Shown here piece by piece: positions 1 through 9,105 of a DNA stretch of 41,580 nt. The stretch is from Tissierellia bacterium (GTDB lineage Bacteria; Bacillota; Clostridia; Tissierellales; Peptoniphilaceae). The DNA is taken from assembly GCA_012520935.1 (NCBI GenBank), contig JAAYNG010000054.1, positions 1 through 41,580 on the forward strand, in the 5' to 3' direction. The position numbers and the translations under genes were made by a program. The notes beneath the pieces are model-generated. The model did not search any database. It had not been told where the DNA came from and saw only the letters and a program-made list of their open reading frames with translations. The number at the start of each line of letters is the position of its first letter. The first letter of the stretch is position 1.

Positions 1-1454
1 ACTGTTACTGTATAGTCTTTGGTTCCTGACATCGCTGTTGCCAGAGTTAAAGTAACAACTTTTGTTGTTGTGTTATATGAAGGTGCTCCAGTAAGGTTTA
101 CTGTTTTTCCTTCCCCATCTTTTACAACATATTTTGAAGCTGTTTGGGCTGATGCTTGTTTCATATCAGTTGAGAATGTAACTTCTATTGTTGTATCTGT
201 TTTGGCTTTGACACCTGTTACTGTAGGAGCAGCATCAGCAGTTACTGTGACTTTTTCACTATATCTGTTGGTAGCAACGTTACCAGCTATCGGGTTACCG
301 TTGAAGTCTCTAACATCCTTTACAAAGAAATGTACCTCTCCTGCTGGAAGTGGATTAGTAGTAAAGGTAATTTCAAAAGTGTTGGCATCAATTTTCTTTT
401 GTGCATTGGCCGGTTTGGCAACATCAGAAGCCATTCCAGTTGTATTCCAGTAGAAATCCCCAATGTTAGCGTTGGTAATATTCATTGGTTTACTAAAAGT
501 AACCTTAACTTTTGTCTGAGACAATACTTCAATGGAGCTGACCTGTGGTAATGCAGTGTCCTCTTCAACTGTAAACTTAAGTTCCTTAGCTGGCACTAAT
601 AGATTAGCGTAATCCCTTAGATCTAAAGTTCCGTCAGCAAAAACTGCAACTTTATGTTCACCAGGTACTAAGTCTGCAGGCAGAACAAGGGTTACTTTGG
701 TATCAAAAGCACTAGCTGTTGCTGTGCTGGTATGAACAACATTATCAATCTTATAGTTACCTACAGTTGCAAGATTCTGTATGGGCTCACTAAAAGTCAG
801 TTCCAATGTAGCTGAACCCAGGGGTGTTACCGATACCAGGGTAGGTATTGTGGTATCAACAGGTTTAATTGTGGTGTTGTATGCTTGCATTACCTTGCCA
901 TCGGCAGATTTAACGTTGACAATAGTAATTGGATAGTCTTGATACTGTACCAATGTGGCCCCAAGGTTCAATATTACAGTTTTGTTATCGCTTTGTAATA
1001 CTGCACCGTTTGGAGTAATAGATAAACCACCGTAGTTGGTAATGGTTTGTGCTGTTGTTTTATCTACAGCAGTGTTAAATTTAACTTCAACTTGTCTAAG
1101 GTTAATAGCACTTACTGAAACAACTTCTAGAGCATCTGGTGCTGGTGCTGGTTTTGGTACATCTTTACCAGCTAGTGAGTTAATTGCATCTATAAAAGAA
1201 GCCTCTGGGTTTGCATCTAAATAATCTTGTACATCCTGTACATTGTAATATAATCCATTGTGTTCGATAACATACTCAATCATGTGGTCTGCCACATAAC
1301 TAAATGCATCATCTTTACCTACGAATTCATCAAAAGTGTAGTCTCGCGACCCATCCAATTTAACCTTGTTAAAAAGATCCATATCAGCCGCAAAAACTGA
1401 ACCACTTCCTAAAATTAGCAGAATCGCAAGTAATAACGATACTACTTTTTTCAT
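1..1454 (-). CDS. Secreted Ig-like (SbsA/Big_5-type) surface protein, C-terminus beyond window
   Basis: This frame is open from an ATG at 1454 to the window edge, so at least 484 residues are present and the C-terminus is missing. An AAGGAGG ribosome-binding site lies just upstream. The N-terminus is a classic signal peptide: MKK, a leucine/isoleucine-rich core, then VFAAD as the likely cleavage site. After about 100 residues of unique sequence come repeated units of roughly 90-100 residues. These carry phrases such as PTLVSVTPLGSATLELTFSE and VSSIEVLSQTKVKVTFSKPM, typical of the bacterial Ig-like folds found in S-layer-associated proteins. No SLH domain is visible in the part seen; one could lie beyond the edge. 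The gene lies directly downstream of the S-layer gene on the same strand, which suggests a cell-surface role. The exact ligand is unknown. Confidence 0.8.
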   Translation of the reverse strand, partial: MKKVVSLLLAILLILGSGSVFAADMDLFNKVKLDGSRDYTFDEFVGKDDAFSYVADHMIEYVIEHNGLYYNVQDVQDYLDANPEASFIDAINSLAGKDVPKPAPAPDALEVVSVSAINLRQVEVKFNTAVDKTTAQTITNYGGLSITPNGAVLQSDNKTVILNLGATLVQYQDYPITIVNVKSADGKVMQAYNTTIKPVDTTIPTLVSVTPLGSATLELTFSEPIQNLATVGNYKIDNVVHTSTATASAFDTKVTLVLPADLVPGEHKVAVFADGTLDLRDYANLLVPAKELKFTVEEDTALPQVSSIEVLSQTKVKVTFSKPMNITNANIGDFYWNTTGMASDVAKPANAQKKIDANTFEITFTTNPLPAGEVHFFVKDVRDFNGNPIAGNVATNRYSEKVTVTADAAPTVTGVKAKTDTTIEVTFSTDMKQASAQTASKYVVKDGEGKTVNLTGAPSYNTTTKVVTLTLATAMSGTKDYTVT

Positions 1455-1491
1455 AAAGTTTTAACCTCCTTAAATTTCCCAATTTTGGTAT

Positions 1492-1518
1492 AACCGATTG
1501 GGATTAACCCAATCGGTT
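1492..1518. other. Perfect 11-bp inverted repeat between S-layer gene and downstream gene
   Basis: AACCGATTGGG (1492-1502) and CCCAATCGGTT (1508-1518) form a perfect stem with a 5-base loop in the 114-base gap. Read on the minus strand (the direction of both genes), the stem is not followed by a T-run, so it is not a classic intrinsic terminator in that direction. On the plus strand it is followed by a T-rich stretch. It could be a processing or attenuation hairpin that protects the 3' end of the abundant S-layer transcript, or an operator. Confidence 0.6.
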
Positions 1519-1568
1519 TACCTTTTTATTATATTATGCTTAACTTTTATTTAGTTCTTTATTCCATA

Positions 1569-4500
1569 TTATGGAAGAACTACTTTAATAACTTCTGATC
1601 CTATTGTTAGTTCAACATAGTCTCCTGCTTGAGGTGTATCTAAGTTTCTAACTAGGAAATTATCTGTTGTGTTAGTTAGTAAAGCTGCAGTATCATAGCT
1701 TATAGGAGTTGCCATTGCGGTTGCATCACTATGGAAACCTTTAATAGCTGTTACTTGATTAGCCTTTGCTCCAACTAGAGTTATCTTGTATGAGGTTACT
1801 CCCATTACTTTCTTATCAAGAACAGCTGTTCCTGATATTACTAGTGGTGGAAGGTTAGTCTTCATTTGTTCAAGTTTAGCTTTTTCAGCTGTTAATAATG
1901 CTTGAACTGCTGGGTCTAAAGCTGCAAATTCTGTTAATGCCTTGTCAATAGCTGCCCTGTCTGCTTCTGGTGTAGGATTAGATACTGGTTTAGCAAGAAT
2001 TGTTGCATTTGCTAATTTCCACGCATCTGCTGCTGCTTGGTTAGGATTTGCTCCTGGTGCTGTCAAGCTTATAACTTGTACAACTCCCGGCCTCCAGTTG
2101 TTGTCGAATGTGAAGCTCACTCTATATGCACTTGTTGCTAAGTTGATGTTTGCAATATCGCTTGCACTTGGTGCATTTGTGCCATCTGCTATATAGTTAG
2201 CATCTGTTAATGGCATTCTGTAGAATACATCTACTCCCGGGTGGATATTATATTCATCTTTTACTGCCCATTGTGCCAATCTATCTTTGTCTGCTTGATC
2301 GAAAGCAACAAAGTCTACATATGGCATTCCGCCAAGTCTTACCATGATTGGGTCATATTGTCCAAATTTGTCACCCATATATCCGAAGTATCCCATGTTT
2401 CCACTATAGAATGGGTTAATTCTTAATACGTCGAATGCTCCGAAAGTTCTGTCAATATTTGCTGTTGGTGAACCTGTTCCTCTTACTGAGATAGCACGGA
2501 TTGAACCACCATTAGCAAATGGATTGTTAGGAATTCTCTTAGGAGTTACTCTGTGAGCTCCTACACTGTCAGGTACTAACAAATCTTGTGCATCTTTGTC
2601 AACTTGCACTATTGATTGAGGAGTTAGTCTACCAAATAATTCGAAGTCGTTATCTAGATAGATTTCATATAGGTCGCCATTACCGTCTTCTAGTGTGATT
2701 ACTCTATAACCATATCCTGCCCATGAATCGAATGATCTACCATCCAGCAATACAACTCTGAATGTTGGGTCGTTTCTTCCTATCAGTAAGTTTTCTCTTA
2801 CTATTGGGTTACCTTCTTCTGACTTAATTGCCCAGAATTCGTATACATCGTTTGCATTAGCGTTTCTGATGTGGTTAACTTGGTTGTACATGAATCTGTC
2901 AAGGTCTATTACTCTCTTGAAGTCTACTGCTCCGTTTCTGTTATCTGATAATTTACCTTCAACTGTTGTAGGGTTGTATGATACACCCTTAGTTAATCTT
3001 ACTACAAAGTCTGCATTTCCTACACTTGCTCTTGCATCGTTAACAAATACGATTGTGTGAGCAATGTCTTTTCTGTTTGAGAATGAAGTGTAGTAGTGAG
3101 TTCCTCTGTATTCACTACCGATACCGCCCAAAGCTTTCTCTATTCCCAGAGCTGTTCTTAACACATTGTTAACTTCAAAGTCTGAGAATACTACAACTTT
3201 TTGTCCTGTATCGCCAAGTATGTTTTTACCTAAGTCTGATTCTGAAAGGCTTCCTGGCAATGCTCCTGATCTGATATATCTTCTGTCTGCATCGATGTTA
3301 AAGATATTTGTTCTTGGAAGCACTGTATAAGTTGTAGTGTTAACATTCATTTGTTGAAGTGTTCCGTCATTCCATGCAAGTGCTCTGTTAACAACTGCAT
3401 TTCTTTGGAATTCTTCTGTATTTACATCATGCTTGTAAGCTGTTGATCCTGCCGGACCTGCTGCATTCATTGCTACAACGATTTGTCCGCCACCCTTGTA
3501 GAAGTAACCGTATCCGTTATGTGCAGTGTTGTCATTGTATAGGGTTGACATTTGTGGCCAAGTAGCTAATCTTAATATAACATTGATATCTTGTCCTTGT
3601 TCTCCTAGAACATATACAAGGTCGGCCCTGTTAAGTTCGCTTAAAGCTGACTTGATAGTCATTCTTGAAGGAGTTGCTGCTGTTGTATTGTTCAATAAGT
3701 CTGATGCATCTAGTATTTGTGTTCTCCATGATTCTGATAGGTTAGCAAATTTATTATCTCTTCTTAGGAACTTAGCGTCGCCCTTTGAAAGAAGTTCATA
3801 AACGATTGCCGTGTTATCTGTATATTCGAAACCTGATTTGATTAGTTGTAGGTGTCCGAAGATGTCTCTTAGAACTGTTGTTTCTTTGCCTTGGAATGGC
3901 TTTAATACTGATGGTGATTCTGAATCTATTAATGTTCTGAATGCTGATCCATCTGTGTTAGCCGGTCCGCCAGTTGAGTAAACCGGTCTTCTCATTAATG
4001 CTGTGTGAATTCTGAATTTACCAAGGTCGCCCTTTAATACTGCATAGTAGCTTCCTGTTCTTTCTACAAAGTCGAATTCGCCTTGTACTAGAGCGTCTTT
4101 TCTAACGATTCCACCAGTGCCATATGCATGGATTACATCATTAGGAACGATATCGCCTTTTTCTACTCTTGTGAATTTAATATCTTTGCTTCCGTCAAAA
4201 GCAATTACATGGTCTCTTGGATTTAAAGTTTCGATTTGTCCGTCAACCTTGTCTGACCATACTCTGATAGCCTTGTCAGATTCTCTGATAGATTCTACCG
4301 GTGCTATGTCTTCAAAAGCAAATGAGTCGATGAATACTAATTTACCATTTTTAACTGTTGCCTTTGCAAAGTCAACTGGGTAAATTAATGCTCCAAGTCT
4401 GTCTTTAGCGTTGAATTCTTTGTATTCCATCGGCTTGTCGTTTCTGTAAGTTCTGAAGATTCTGTCGTCTCTCTTTTCGAAACCTTCGCCTAGGTCTACT

Positions 4501-5507
4501 GTATATTCTTTGTCACCAACTTCAAATCTGTATAGTGAGCCAGGTCTGTCAACTTGTCCTGCTGCACCAAATACATAGTCATAAGTTTCGTCAATCTTAA
4601 TTTGAACTACTTGTTCTGGTTTGTCTTTTAGTCTGTTGTCAAGTGTTACATAAGCAACTTTACCAAGTAGGTGTTCAACTTCCCAGTGAGGCTTTTTGCC
4701 TACAGGGATAGTAAGCTTAAGTTGAGTTCCTCTTGAGTATTTTTCTTGGTATTCTCTTGATTCTTTTACATAGTTTGCTCTTTGTTCAAGAGTCATGATT
4801 TCAAGAACCATTTCGTCAGCTTTCAATAGAGATTCAGTTCTATCGTTTTCAATGAAGATACCTTTAACTACTGTGTGCTCGCCATATTCTTCGTCCATTA
4901 GGTAGTTGTAAACCATTTTGAAAACATTTTCTCTTGTTGCCATTTCTTGGAAATTAGCAATGTTTACACCTTTTAATAGACCTATTTCTTTTGCTTTGTT
5001 AATGTATGAATATGGGTAGTTAGCATTTAGTAGGTCGTCTTCTGCTTTTGTTAGAACGCCTGTAGCTCTTACGATCATTGTAACCGCTTCAGCGTTAGAG
5101 ATATTTCTTGCCGGCATGAATTTGCCATTTGTATATCCTTTGATAATGTTGTCGCCTACTGCTAGGTTAACATAACCGTTTGCCCAGTGTCCTACATACA
5201 TATCTGAGAATCTTGAAGGAACGCCTTTAAGACCGTCAGCTGCTGATTGCTTGTCTTTTGCTCTAACAAGAATTGTAGCCATTTCCGCTCTTGTAATGTT
5301 CTTTTCAAGTCCCATTGTTCCGTCTTCATAACCTGTTACATAATTCTTTTCTTTTAGGTAGTCAAGCCATTCTTGACTTGCTTCCGGTGCTTCTGTTGCA
5401 ACAGGTTCTGTTTCTGCCGGAGCTGTTTCGCCTTCAGCGAATGCTGCTCCTGCCATACCTAATATCATAACCATAGCTATGATTAAGGATAATACTCTTT
5501 TCACCAT
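1569..5507 (-). CDS. S-layer protein with three N-terminal SLH domains
   Basis: This 1312-residue exported protein begins with a signal peptide (MVKRVLSLIIAMVMILGMAG, cleaved near AFAEG). Three SLH units follow at about residues 45-90, 100-150 and 160-205. Visible signatures include NITRAEMATILVRA in the first, GHWANGYVNLAVGDNIIKGY in the second, and a more divergent third (ATRENVFKMVYNYL). The remaining ~1100 residues are rich in T, N, D and G, as in self-assembling surface layers, and I recognise no enzymatic domain. SLH domains bind pyruvylated secondary wall polymers, and a CsaB-type pyruvyl transferase is encoded at 22410-24596. The ATG at 5507 has a strong AAGGAGG site. A near-consensus promoter and a leader with a short inverted repeat (TCCCAAG/CTTGG) precede it, which suggests very high expression. 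Whether it is the main S-layer subunit or an SLH adhesin cannot be decided from sequence alone. Confidence 0.88.
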   Translation of the reverse strand: MVKRVLSLIIAMVMILGMAGAAFAEGETAPAETEPVATEAPEASQEWLDYLKEKNYVTGYEDGTMGLEKNITRAEMATILVRAKDKQSAADGLKGVPSRFSDMYVGHWANGYVNLAVGDNIIKGYTNGKFMPARNISNAEAVTMIVRATGVLTKAEDDLLNANYPYSYINKAKEIGLLKGVNIANFQEMATRENVFKMVYNYLMDEEYGEHTVVKGIFIENDRTESLLKADEMVLEIMTLEQRANYVKESREYQEKYSRGTQLKLTIPVGKKPHWEVEHLLGKVAYVTLDNRLKDKPEQVVQIKIDETYDYVFGAAGQVDRPGSLYRFEVGDKEYTVDLGEGFEKRDDRIFRTYRNDKPMEYKEFNAKDRLGALIYPVDFAKATVKNGKLVFIDSFAFEDIAPVESIRESDKAIRVWSDKVDGQIETLNPRDHVIAFDGSKDIKFTRVEKGDIVPNDVIHAYGTGGIVRKDALVQGEFDFVERTGSYYAVLKGDLGKFRIHTALMRRPVYSTGGPANTDGSAFRTLIDSESPSVLKPFQGKETTVLRDIFGHLQLIKSGFEYTDNTAIVYELLSKGDAKFLRRDNKFANLSESWRTQILDASDLLNNTTAATPSRMTIKSALSELNRADLVYVLGEQGQDINVILRLATWPQMSTLYNDNTAHNGYGYFYKGGGQIVVAMNAAGPAGSTAYKHDVNTEEFQRNAVVNRALAWNDGTLQQMNVNTTTYTVLPRTNIFNIDADRRYIRSGALPGSLSESDLGKNILGDTGQKVVVFSDFEVNNVLRTALGIEKALGGIGSEYRGTHYYTSFSNRKDIAHTIVFVNDARASVGNADFVVRLTKGVSYNPTTVEGKLSDNRNGAVDFKRVIDLDRFMYNQVNHIRNANANDVYEFWAIKSEEGNPIVRENLLIGRNDPTFRVVLLDGRSFDSWAGYGYRVITLEDGNGDLYEIYLDNDFELFGRLTPQSIVQVDKDAQDLLVPDSVGAHRVTPKRIPNNPFANGGSIRAISVRGTGSPTANIDRTFGAFDVLRINPFYSGNMGYFGYMGDKFGQYDPIMVRLGGMPYVDFVAFDQADKDRLAQWAVKDEYNIHPGVDVFYRMPLTDANYIADGTNAPSASDIANINLATSAYRVSFTFDNNWRPGVVQVISLTAPGANPNQAAADAWKLANATILAKPVSNPTPEADRAAIDKALTEFAALDPAVQALLTAEKAKLEQMKTNLPPLVISGTAVLDKKVMGVTSYKITLVGAKANQVTAIKGFHSDATAMATPISYDTAALLTNTTDNFLVRNLDTPQAGDYVELTIGSEVIKVVLP

Positions 5508-5568
5508 AAATGATGACCTCCTTTTTTATTTGTTTGCAAATTCCAAGGGAATTCACATCTTGGGAAAG

Positions 5569-5597
5569 ATTATACCACCAATTTTTTTATCTTGCAA
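5569..5597 (-). promoter_or_regulatory. Sigma-A-type promoter of the S-layer gene
   Basis: Read on the minus strand: TTGCAA (-35, at 5592-5597), a 17-base spacer, then TATAAT (-10, at 5569-5574) preceded by TGG, an extended -10. The predicted start near 5562 leaves a leader of about 55 bases ending in the AAGGAGG site. The leader contains a short inverted repeat around CCAAG...CTTGG. Confidence 0.8.
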
Positions 5598-5736
5598 GCT
5601 TATATCTAGTGATGTAATTCAAATGTAATAATCGGCGATATTACCTTCTACTTTTCCATGATACACTAAAGTGAAGAAAAAATCAATTACAGTTATATTA
5701 CAAATTATTTTCTATTTGAGGTTTTGGGGATGTTTT

Positions 5737-5790
5737 GGGGGGGATTGGATTTTTTTGGGATCCGTCGTTGGGGGGGGATTGGATTTTTTT
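5737..5790. repeat. Two-copy G-rich direct repeat in a strongly G-skewed intergenic region
   Basis: The unit G7-ATTGGA-T7 occurs at 5737-5756 and again at 5771-5790, 34 bases apart. It sits within a stretch (about 5718-5995) where the plus strand carries many G-runs and few C. The region lies between the divergent S-layer and chemoreceptor promoters. Several G-runs of three or more could allow quadruplex formation, but some loops would be long. Apart from the repeats and the two promoters, I see no gene in 5508-6140. Confidence 0.7.
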
Positions 5791-5797
5791 AAGGAAC

Positions 5798-5917
5798 GGG
5801 CGATTGGTAATCGCCCCTACGGGTTGGGGCGGGCGTTGGGGTGTGGATTTTGTTTTTTTCAGGTCCGGCTTTGTTGGTCTGGATTGCCGGGGTCGTTGTC
5901 ACTCCTTCGCAATGACG
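5798..5917 (+). repeat. Dispersed repeat copy A: hairpin module plus CGCAATGACG module
   Basis: The hairpin GGGCGATTGGTAATCGCCC lies at 5798-5816. It is followed about 45 bases later by GGTCCGGCTTTGTTGGTCTG (5862-5881), then GATTGCC, and the end CGCAATGACG (5908-5917). The same two modules recur in the same order at 11330-11440 and 17826-17918. The second module alone forms the right half of copy C (9106-9225). Confidence 0.75.
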
Positions 5918-6056
5918 GGGGGGTGCAGGTGGTTTGGGTGGAAGGGGTGGTTGATAATTGTCATTACTGGGTGGGTGAAGGTGGTTGGGGTGCTTTTAAT
6001 ATTAGTTTTGGCTTCTGCTTCATTTATTAGGATTTATATTATTATTTATTTATCTA

Positions 6057-6086
6057 TTGAATATATTGTCATATGTATGGTATAAT
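6057..6086 (+). promoter_or_regulatory. Promoter of the dCache chemoreceptor gene
   Basis: TTGAAT (6057-6062), an 18-base spacer and TATAAT (6081-6086) with a TGG extension match a housekeeping promoter. The predicted start near 6093 gives a leader of about 48 bases. The leader ends in an AAAGGGGGC ribosome-binding site before the TTG start. Confidence 0.7.
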
Positions 6087-6140
6087 TATTGTGTTAGCAC
6101 TGTAAAGGAAAAACATTTAACTTAAAGGGGGCTATTTAAT

Positions 6141-8120
6141 TTGATTAAAAAGAGTTTGAGCAGGAGATTAAATCTGTTGGTTGTTTTGATTTTATTCTTC
6201 TCAATTGTTATTATTACGATATTGAGTTCTTATTTTAGTTATAGGGCTGCTTATAATATTTATGAGGACTATATCGTGAACATCAGTAAGTCTCAGGAAA
6301 ACAGGCTTGTTGAATTTTTTGCCAAATATGAGCTGGGTGTTAATCAGCTTGCTGAAATGACTGCCATGAAGGGTTTTGATGACCCGGTTGGCAATGAAAA
6401 CCAGAGGGCGGCTTTGGCTTCTATTGAGAATTATTTAAATGCCTACGGGGGTGTTGAGTTGGTTTATTTTGGTAGTGCTAAGCAGGGCAAGGCTATCTTT
6501 TCGCCTCCCTTGGATGTGGATATCGACCCTACTGACAGGCCTTGGTATATTGATGCTGTTAATGAGGGGAAGGTCATCTGGACTGACCCTTATATTGATG
6601 CTATCTCCGGTGGTGTAACTATTACTACTGCGGCCCCTGTTATGAACGGGTCGTCTTTAACTGGTGTTGTGGGTGCTGATATCTCTCTTAATGGCTTGGG
6701 GGATATGGTGTCTATGGTCCATATTGGTAATGATGGTGGGGCTATGGTTGTTGATCCTGTTTCTAAGTCAATTCTTTTTACTAAGATTGAGGGTTTGACC
6801 GGCCAGGAAATCCCTCTAGAGGCCCAGGGGATTTTTGAAAATGAAAATACTGTCTACAGGATGAAGCTTGGTGGACAGGAGTATATTCTTGTTTATAATA
6901 AGTTGGAGAATACTAACCTGGGAACTTTGATTTACCTTCCATTCAAGGAAATTATTGCTGCAGGTATGGGTATTTTTATTACTAGTTTAATTATTATGCT
7001 GGTGACTTTTGTTGTTGCTACTATTATTACCAGGTTTGCCCTTAGGGGAACTGTGAAAGATATTCAGGATGTTTCTGCTGCTATGGAGCATGCCGGAAGT
7101 GGGAACTTTACTGATAGGCTTACCACTCGTCGTGAGGACGAGGTTGGTGCTATGTATGATGCTTTCAACGACATGGTTATTAATGTTTCTAAGTTGGTGG
7201 GGTCGGCTAAGGAGGTTTCCCATAAGGTTTCTAACCTTTCTGACCACTTGGCGGCGATTTCAGAGGAGACTACTGCGACAAGCCATGATGTTACCAGGAC
7301 CGTTGAGGAGATTGCCCACGGGGCGACTTCTCAGGCTATGGAAATTGAGTCCGGTGTTCAGGCTATGAATAATATTGCTGAAAGAATTAAGGAAAATACG
7401 GACTTGGTTTCAAATATACAAAATTCGGCTCATTCTGTTGTGGATAGCAAGGACGAGGGACTGGATATTTTAAAGAATTTGATTGCTAAGAACCGAGAGA
7501 GTAATCAGGCAGCTTCTTTTATGGCTGATATGATTACTAATACGGATGCTGCGGCTAAGAAGATTTCCCAGGCTTCTGAGATGATTGGGGACATTGCTGA
7601 GCAGACTAACCTTTTGGCTCTGAATGCTTCTATTGAGGCGGCAAGGGCCGGGGATGCCGGTCGTGGTTTTGCGGTTGTTGCTCAGGAGATAACTAAGCTT
7701 GCTGATTCTTCTTCGACCTTCTCTGAGGAGATTAAGAGGGTTGTTGATGACTTGACCAAGAGGACTAATGAGGCTGTTTCTACCATGGATAATGTTGCTT
7801 TGATCGCTGATGATCAAGCGAAGTACCTTGGGGAAACGGAAACTGCTTATCAAAATATTTCTGATTCAGTTGATTCAACAAGGAGGGAGGTACAGGCCTT
7901 GTTTGATGCTGCGGATAGTTTGGAGAGGGACAAGGAGGCTATGGTCCGAGTTATGGAGAACTTGTCTGCTGTTTCTCAGGAGACTGCGGCTTCGACGGAA
8001 GAGGTTTCGGCTGCCATGGCTGAGCAAGTGAAGGCGATTGATACGGTGGCAGAGAATGCGACCGAGCTTGCTGTTTTGATTAATGAGTTGCAGGAGAATT
8101 TGAATAAGTTTATTTGTTAG
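6141..8120 (+). CDS. Methyl-accepting chemotaxis protein with extracellular dCache domain
   Basis: This 659-residue transmembrane chemoreceptor starts with TTG preceded by AAAGGGGGC. TM1 spans about residues 11-32. An extracellular dCache_1 sensor covers about 35-265, TM2 about 273-300 and HAMP about 301-352. The cytoplasmic coiled coil has its CheA/CheW-contacting tip at about 483-515 ([20 protein letters not shown]). The sensor contains DRPWYIDAV, then DPYIDA and GVVGADIS. This R-x-W-Y...Y...D pattern resembles the amino-acid-binding motif described for dCache receptors, so an amino-acid ligand is a reasonable inference. There is no CheR-tethering pentapeptide at the C-terminus. No che or flagellar gene lies in the window, so its kinase must be encoded elsewhere. 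It points against the replication direction, has its own promoter, and ends at an intrinsic terminator. Confidence 0.93.
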   Translation: MIKKSLSRRLNLLVVLILFFSIVIITILSSYFSYRAAYNIYEDYIVNISKSQENRLVEFFAKYELGVNQLAEMTAMKGFDDPVGNENQRAALASIENYLNAYGGVELVYFGSAKQGKAIFSPPLDVDIDPTDRPWYIDAVNEGKVIWTDPYIDAISGGVTITTAAPVMNGSSLTGVVGADISLNGLGDMVSMVHIGNDGGAMVVDPVSKSILFTKIEGLTGQEIPLEAQGIFENENTVYRMKLGGQEYILVYNKLENTNLGTLIYLPFKEIIAAGMGIFITSLIIMLVTFVVATIITRFALRGTVKDIQDVSAAMEHAGSGNFTDRLTTRREDEVGAMYDAFNDMVINVSKLVGSAKEVSHKVSNLSDHLAAISEETTATSHDVTRTVEEIAHGATSQAMEIESGVQAMNNIAERIKENTDLVSNIQNSAHSVVDSKDEGLDILKNLIAKNRESNQAASFMADMITNTDAAAKKISQASEMIGDIAEQTNLLALNASIEAARAGDAGRGFAVVAQEITKLADSSSTFSEEIKRVVDDLTKRTNEAVSTMDNVALIADDQAKYLGETETAYQNISDSVDSTRREVQALFDAADSLERDKEAMVRVMENLSAVSQETAASTEEVSAAMAEQVKAIDTVAENATELAVLINELQENLNKFIC

Positions 8121-8167
8121 TGGTCAATTAGGGACGGTTATTTTTTGACCAGATCCGGTAATGAATT

Positions 8168-8196
8168 AGGGCGGCTTGGGTGGCCGTCCTTTTTTT
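8168..8196 (+). terminator. Intrinsic terminator of the chemoreceptor gene
   Basis: Stem AGGGCGGC (8168-8175) pairs with GCCGTCCT (8183-8190) with one G-U pair, followed by a run of seven T. It lies 48 bases after the chemoreceptor stop codon. Confidence 0.85.
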
Positions 8197-8236
8197 AATG
8201 TTGGAGATAGTTTTGTTATCGCAAATGTAGACTGGT

Positions 8237-8303
8237 GAGCCATCCCCCCTCGTCATCGCGAGCGTTAGCGTGGCGATCCAGGGGTTTCCCATTAGCTGGG
8301 GGA
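8237..8303 (+). repeat. Dispersed repeat copy B, left direct repeat flanking hicAB
   Basis: These 67 bases match 9106-9172 with three mismatches, in direct orientation. They contain CTCGTCATCGCGAGCGTTAG, GTGGCGATCCAG and GGGTTTCCCATTAGCTGGGG. Only the left half of the palindromic element seen in copy C is present. The HicA promoter begins 45 bases downstream. Confidence 0.85.
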
Positions 8304-8348
8304 GTTAAACAGATGGGACTAAATGCTAAAAACATTATTATGTTAATA

Positions 8349-8377
8349 TTGACTTTATACTTACTTTTGTGTATAAT
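8349..8377 (+). promoter_or_regulatory. Consensus promoter of the hicAB module
   Basis: TTGACT (8349-8354), exactly 17 bases, then TATAAT (8372-8377). The predicted start near 8384 leaves only about 16 bases of leader, containing the GGGAGG site. HicB proteins commonly autorepress such promoters by binding over them. I do not see an obvious operator palindrome here. Confidence 0.82.
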
Positions 8378-8399
8378 ATTATTGTAGGGAGGAATGGGG

Positions 8400-8591
8400 A
8401 TGCCGATGACTTCTAAGGAAATGATTAAACTCTTGGAAAAAAATGGTTTTGTTCACATAAAAAGTGGGGATGGCTCTCATAGGAAATTTAAGAATTTTGA
8501 AACTGGTAGAGTAACTCAGGTTCCTTATCATAATAGGGACCTGTGTAAAAAGACTGAACATATGATATTGAAACAAGCTGGGCTTAAATAG
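8400..8591 (+). CDS. hicA: HicA-family mRNA interferase toxin
   Basis: This small basic protein (63 residues from the chosen start) has the HicA/YcfA dsRBD-like fold pattern: PMTSKEMIKLLEKNGFVHIK, then SGDGSHRKF with the conserved catalytic histidine in GSH, then VTQVPYHNRDL and a C-terminal helix. HicA toxins cleave mRNA and are neutralised by HicB, which is encoded 34 bases downstream. An in-frame ATG at 8394 lies only one base after GGGAGG (8387-8392), too close to be used well. The ATG at 8400 has a seven-base spacer, so I prefer it. The key residues look intact. The module lies between direct repeats, consistent with acquisition as a unit. Confidence 0.88.
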   Translation: MPMTSKEMIKLLEKNGFVHIKSGDGSHRKFKNFETGRVTQVPYHNRDLCKKTEHMILKQAGLK

Positions 8592-8625
8592 CCTATCTTT
8601 AATATGTAAATGAAGGAGGAATTTT

Positions 8626-9045
8626 ATGTTTGTTGTTTATCCTGCAATCTTCTATAAAGACTTAGCTAGCAATGCTTATGTTGTCATTTTCCCTGATCTT
8701 GATAATGGGGCTACGGAGGGGGAAGATATTAATGATGCTTATTTTATGGCTCAAGATTATATTGGAAGCTGGTTATATGATTATTTTATTGAAATGAAAG
8801 AACTCCCAAAGGCTTCTAATATTTTAGACTTGAAATTGGAAGATGATGAATATTCAGATTTATCAAAGAGTTTTATTAGTTTGGTTGGAATCGATCTAGC
8901 TGAATATGTCAAACAAGCTGATAAGAGGACTGTAAGAAAAAATATTTCTATTCCTAGCTATCTGAATGAAATGGGGATTACTAAAGGGGTTAATTTTTCA
9001 CAAATATTGCAAGATGCGTTAAAAGATGAATTTAATATTAATTAA
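8626..9045 (+). CDS. hicB: HicB-family antitoxin with C-terminal DNA-binding domain
   Basis: This 139-residue protein pairs with HicA. Residues 1-70 form the partial RNase-H-like HicB fold (FVVYPAIFYKD, VVIFPDLDNGATEGEDINDA, then an acidic helix). The C-terminal part (KRTVRKNISIPSYLNEMGIT, then NFSQILQDALKDEF) looks like a ribbon-helix-helix DNA-binding domain, used by many HicB proteins to repress their own operon. The start has an AAGGAGG site. It is co-transcribed with hicA from the promoter at 8349, toxin first, the usual order for hicAB. The reading frame is full-length, so the module is probably functional. Confidence 0.88.
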   Translation: MFVVYPAIFYKDLASNAYVVIFPDLDNGATEGEDINDAYFMAQDYIGSWLYDYFIEMKELPKASNILDLKLEDDEYSDLSKSFISLVGIDLAEYVKQADKRTVRKNISIPSYLNEMGITKGVNFSQILQDALKDEFNIN

Positions 9046-9105
9046 GGATGGTCTTTTGGGGAATGTCCTTATTTATATTATGATAGAAGCTTCTTTCATT
9101 ATCGC

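Noticed and set aside
5671-6085. Two overlapping open frames in the G-rich intergenic region
   Set aside because: They are rich in G and W from the G-run repeats, lack ribosome-binding sites and overlap a promoter and a dispersed repeat, so they are not genes.
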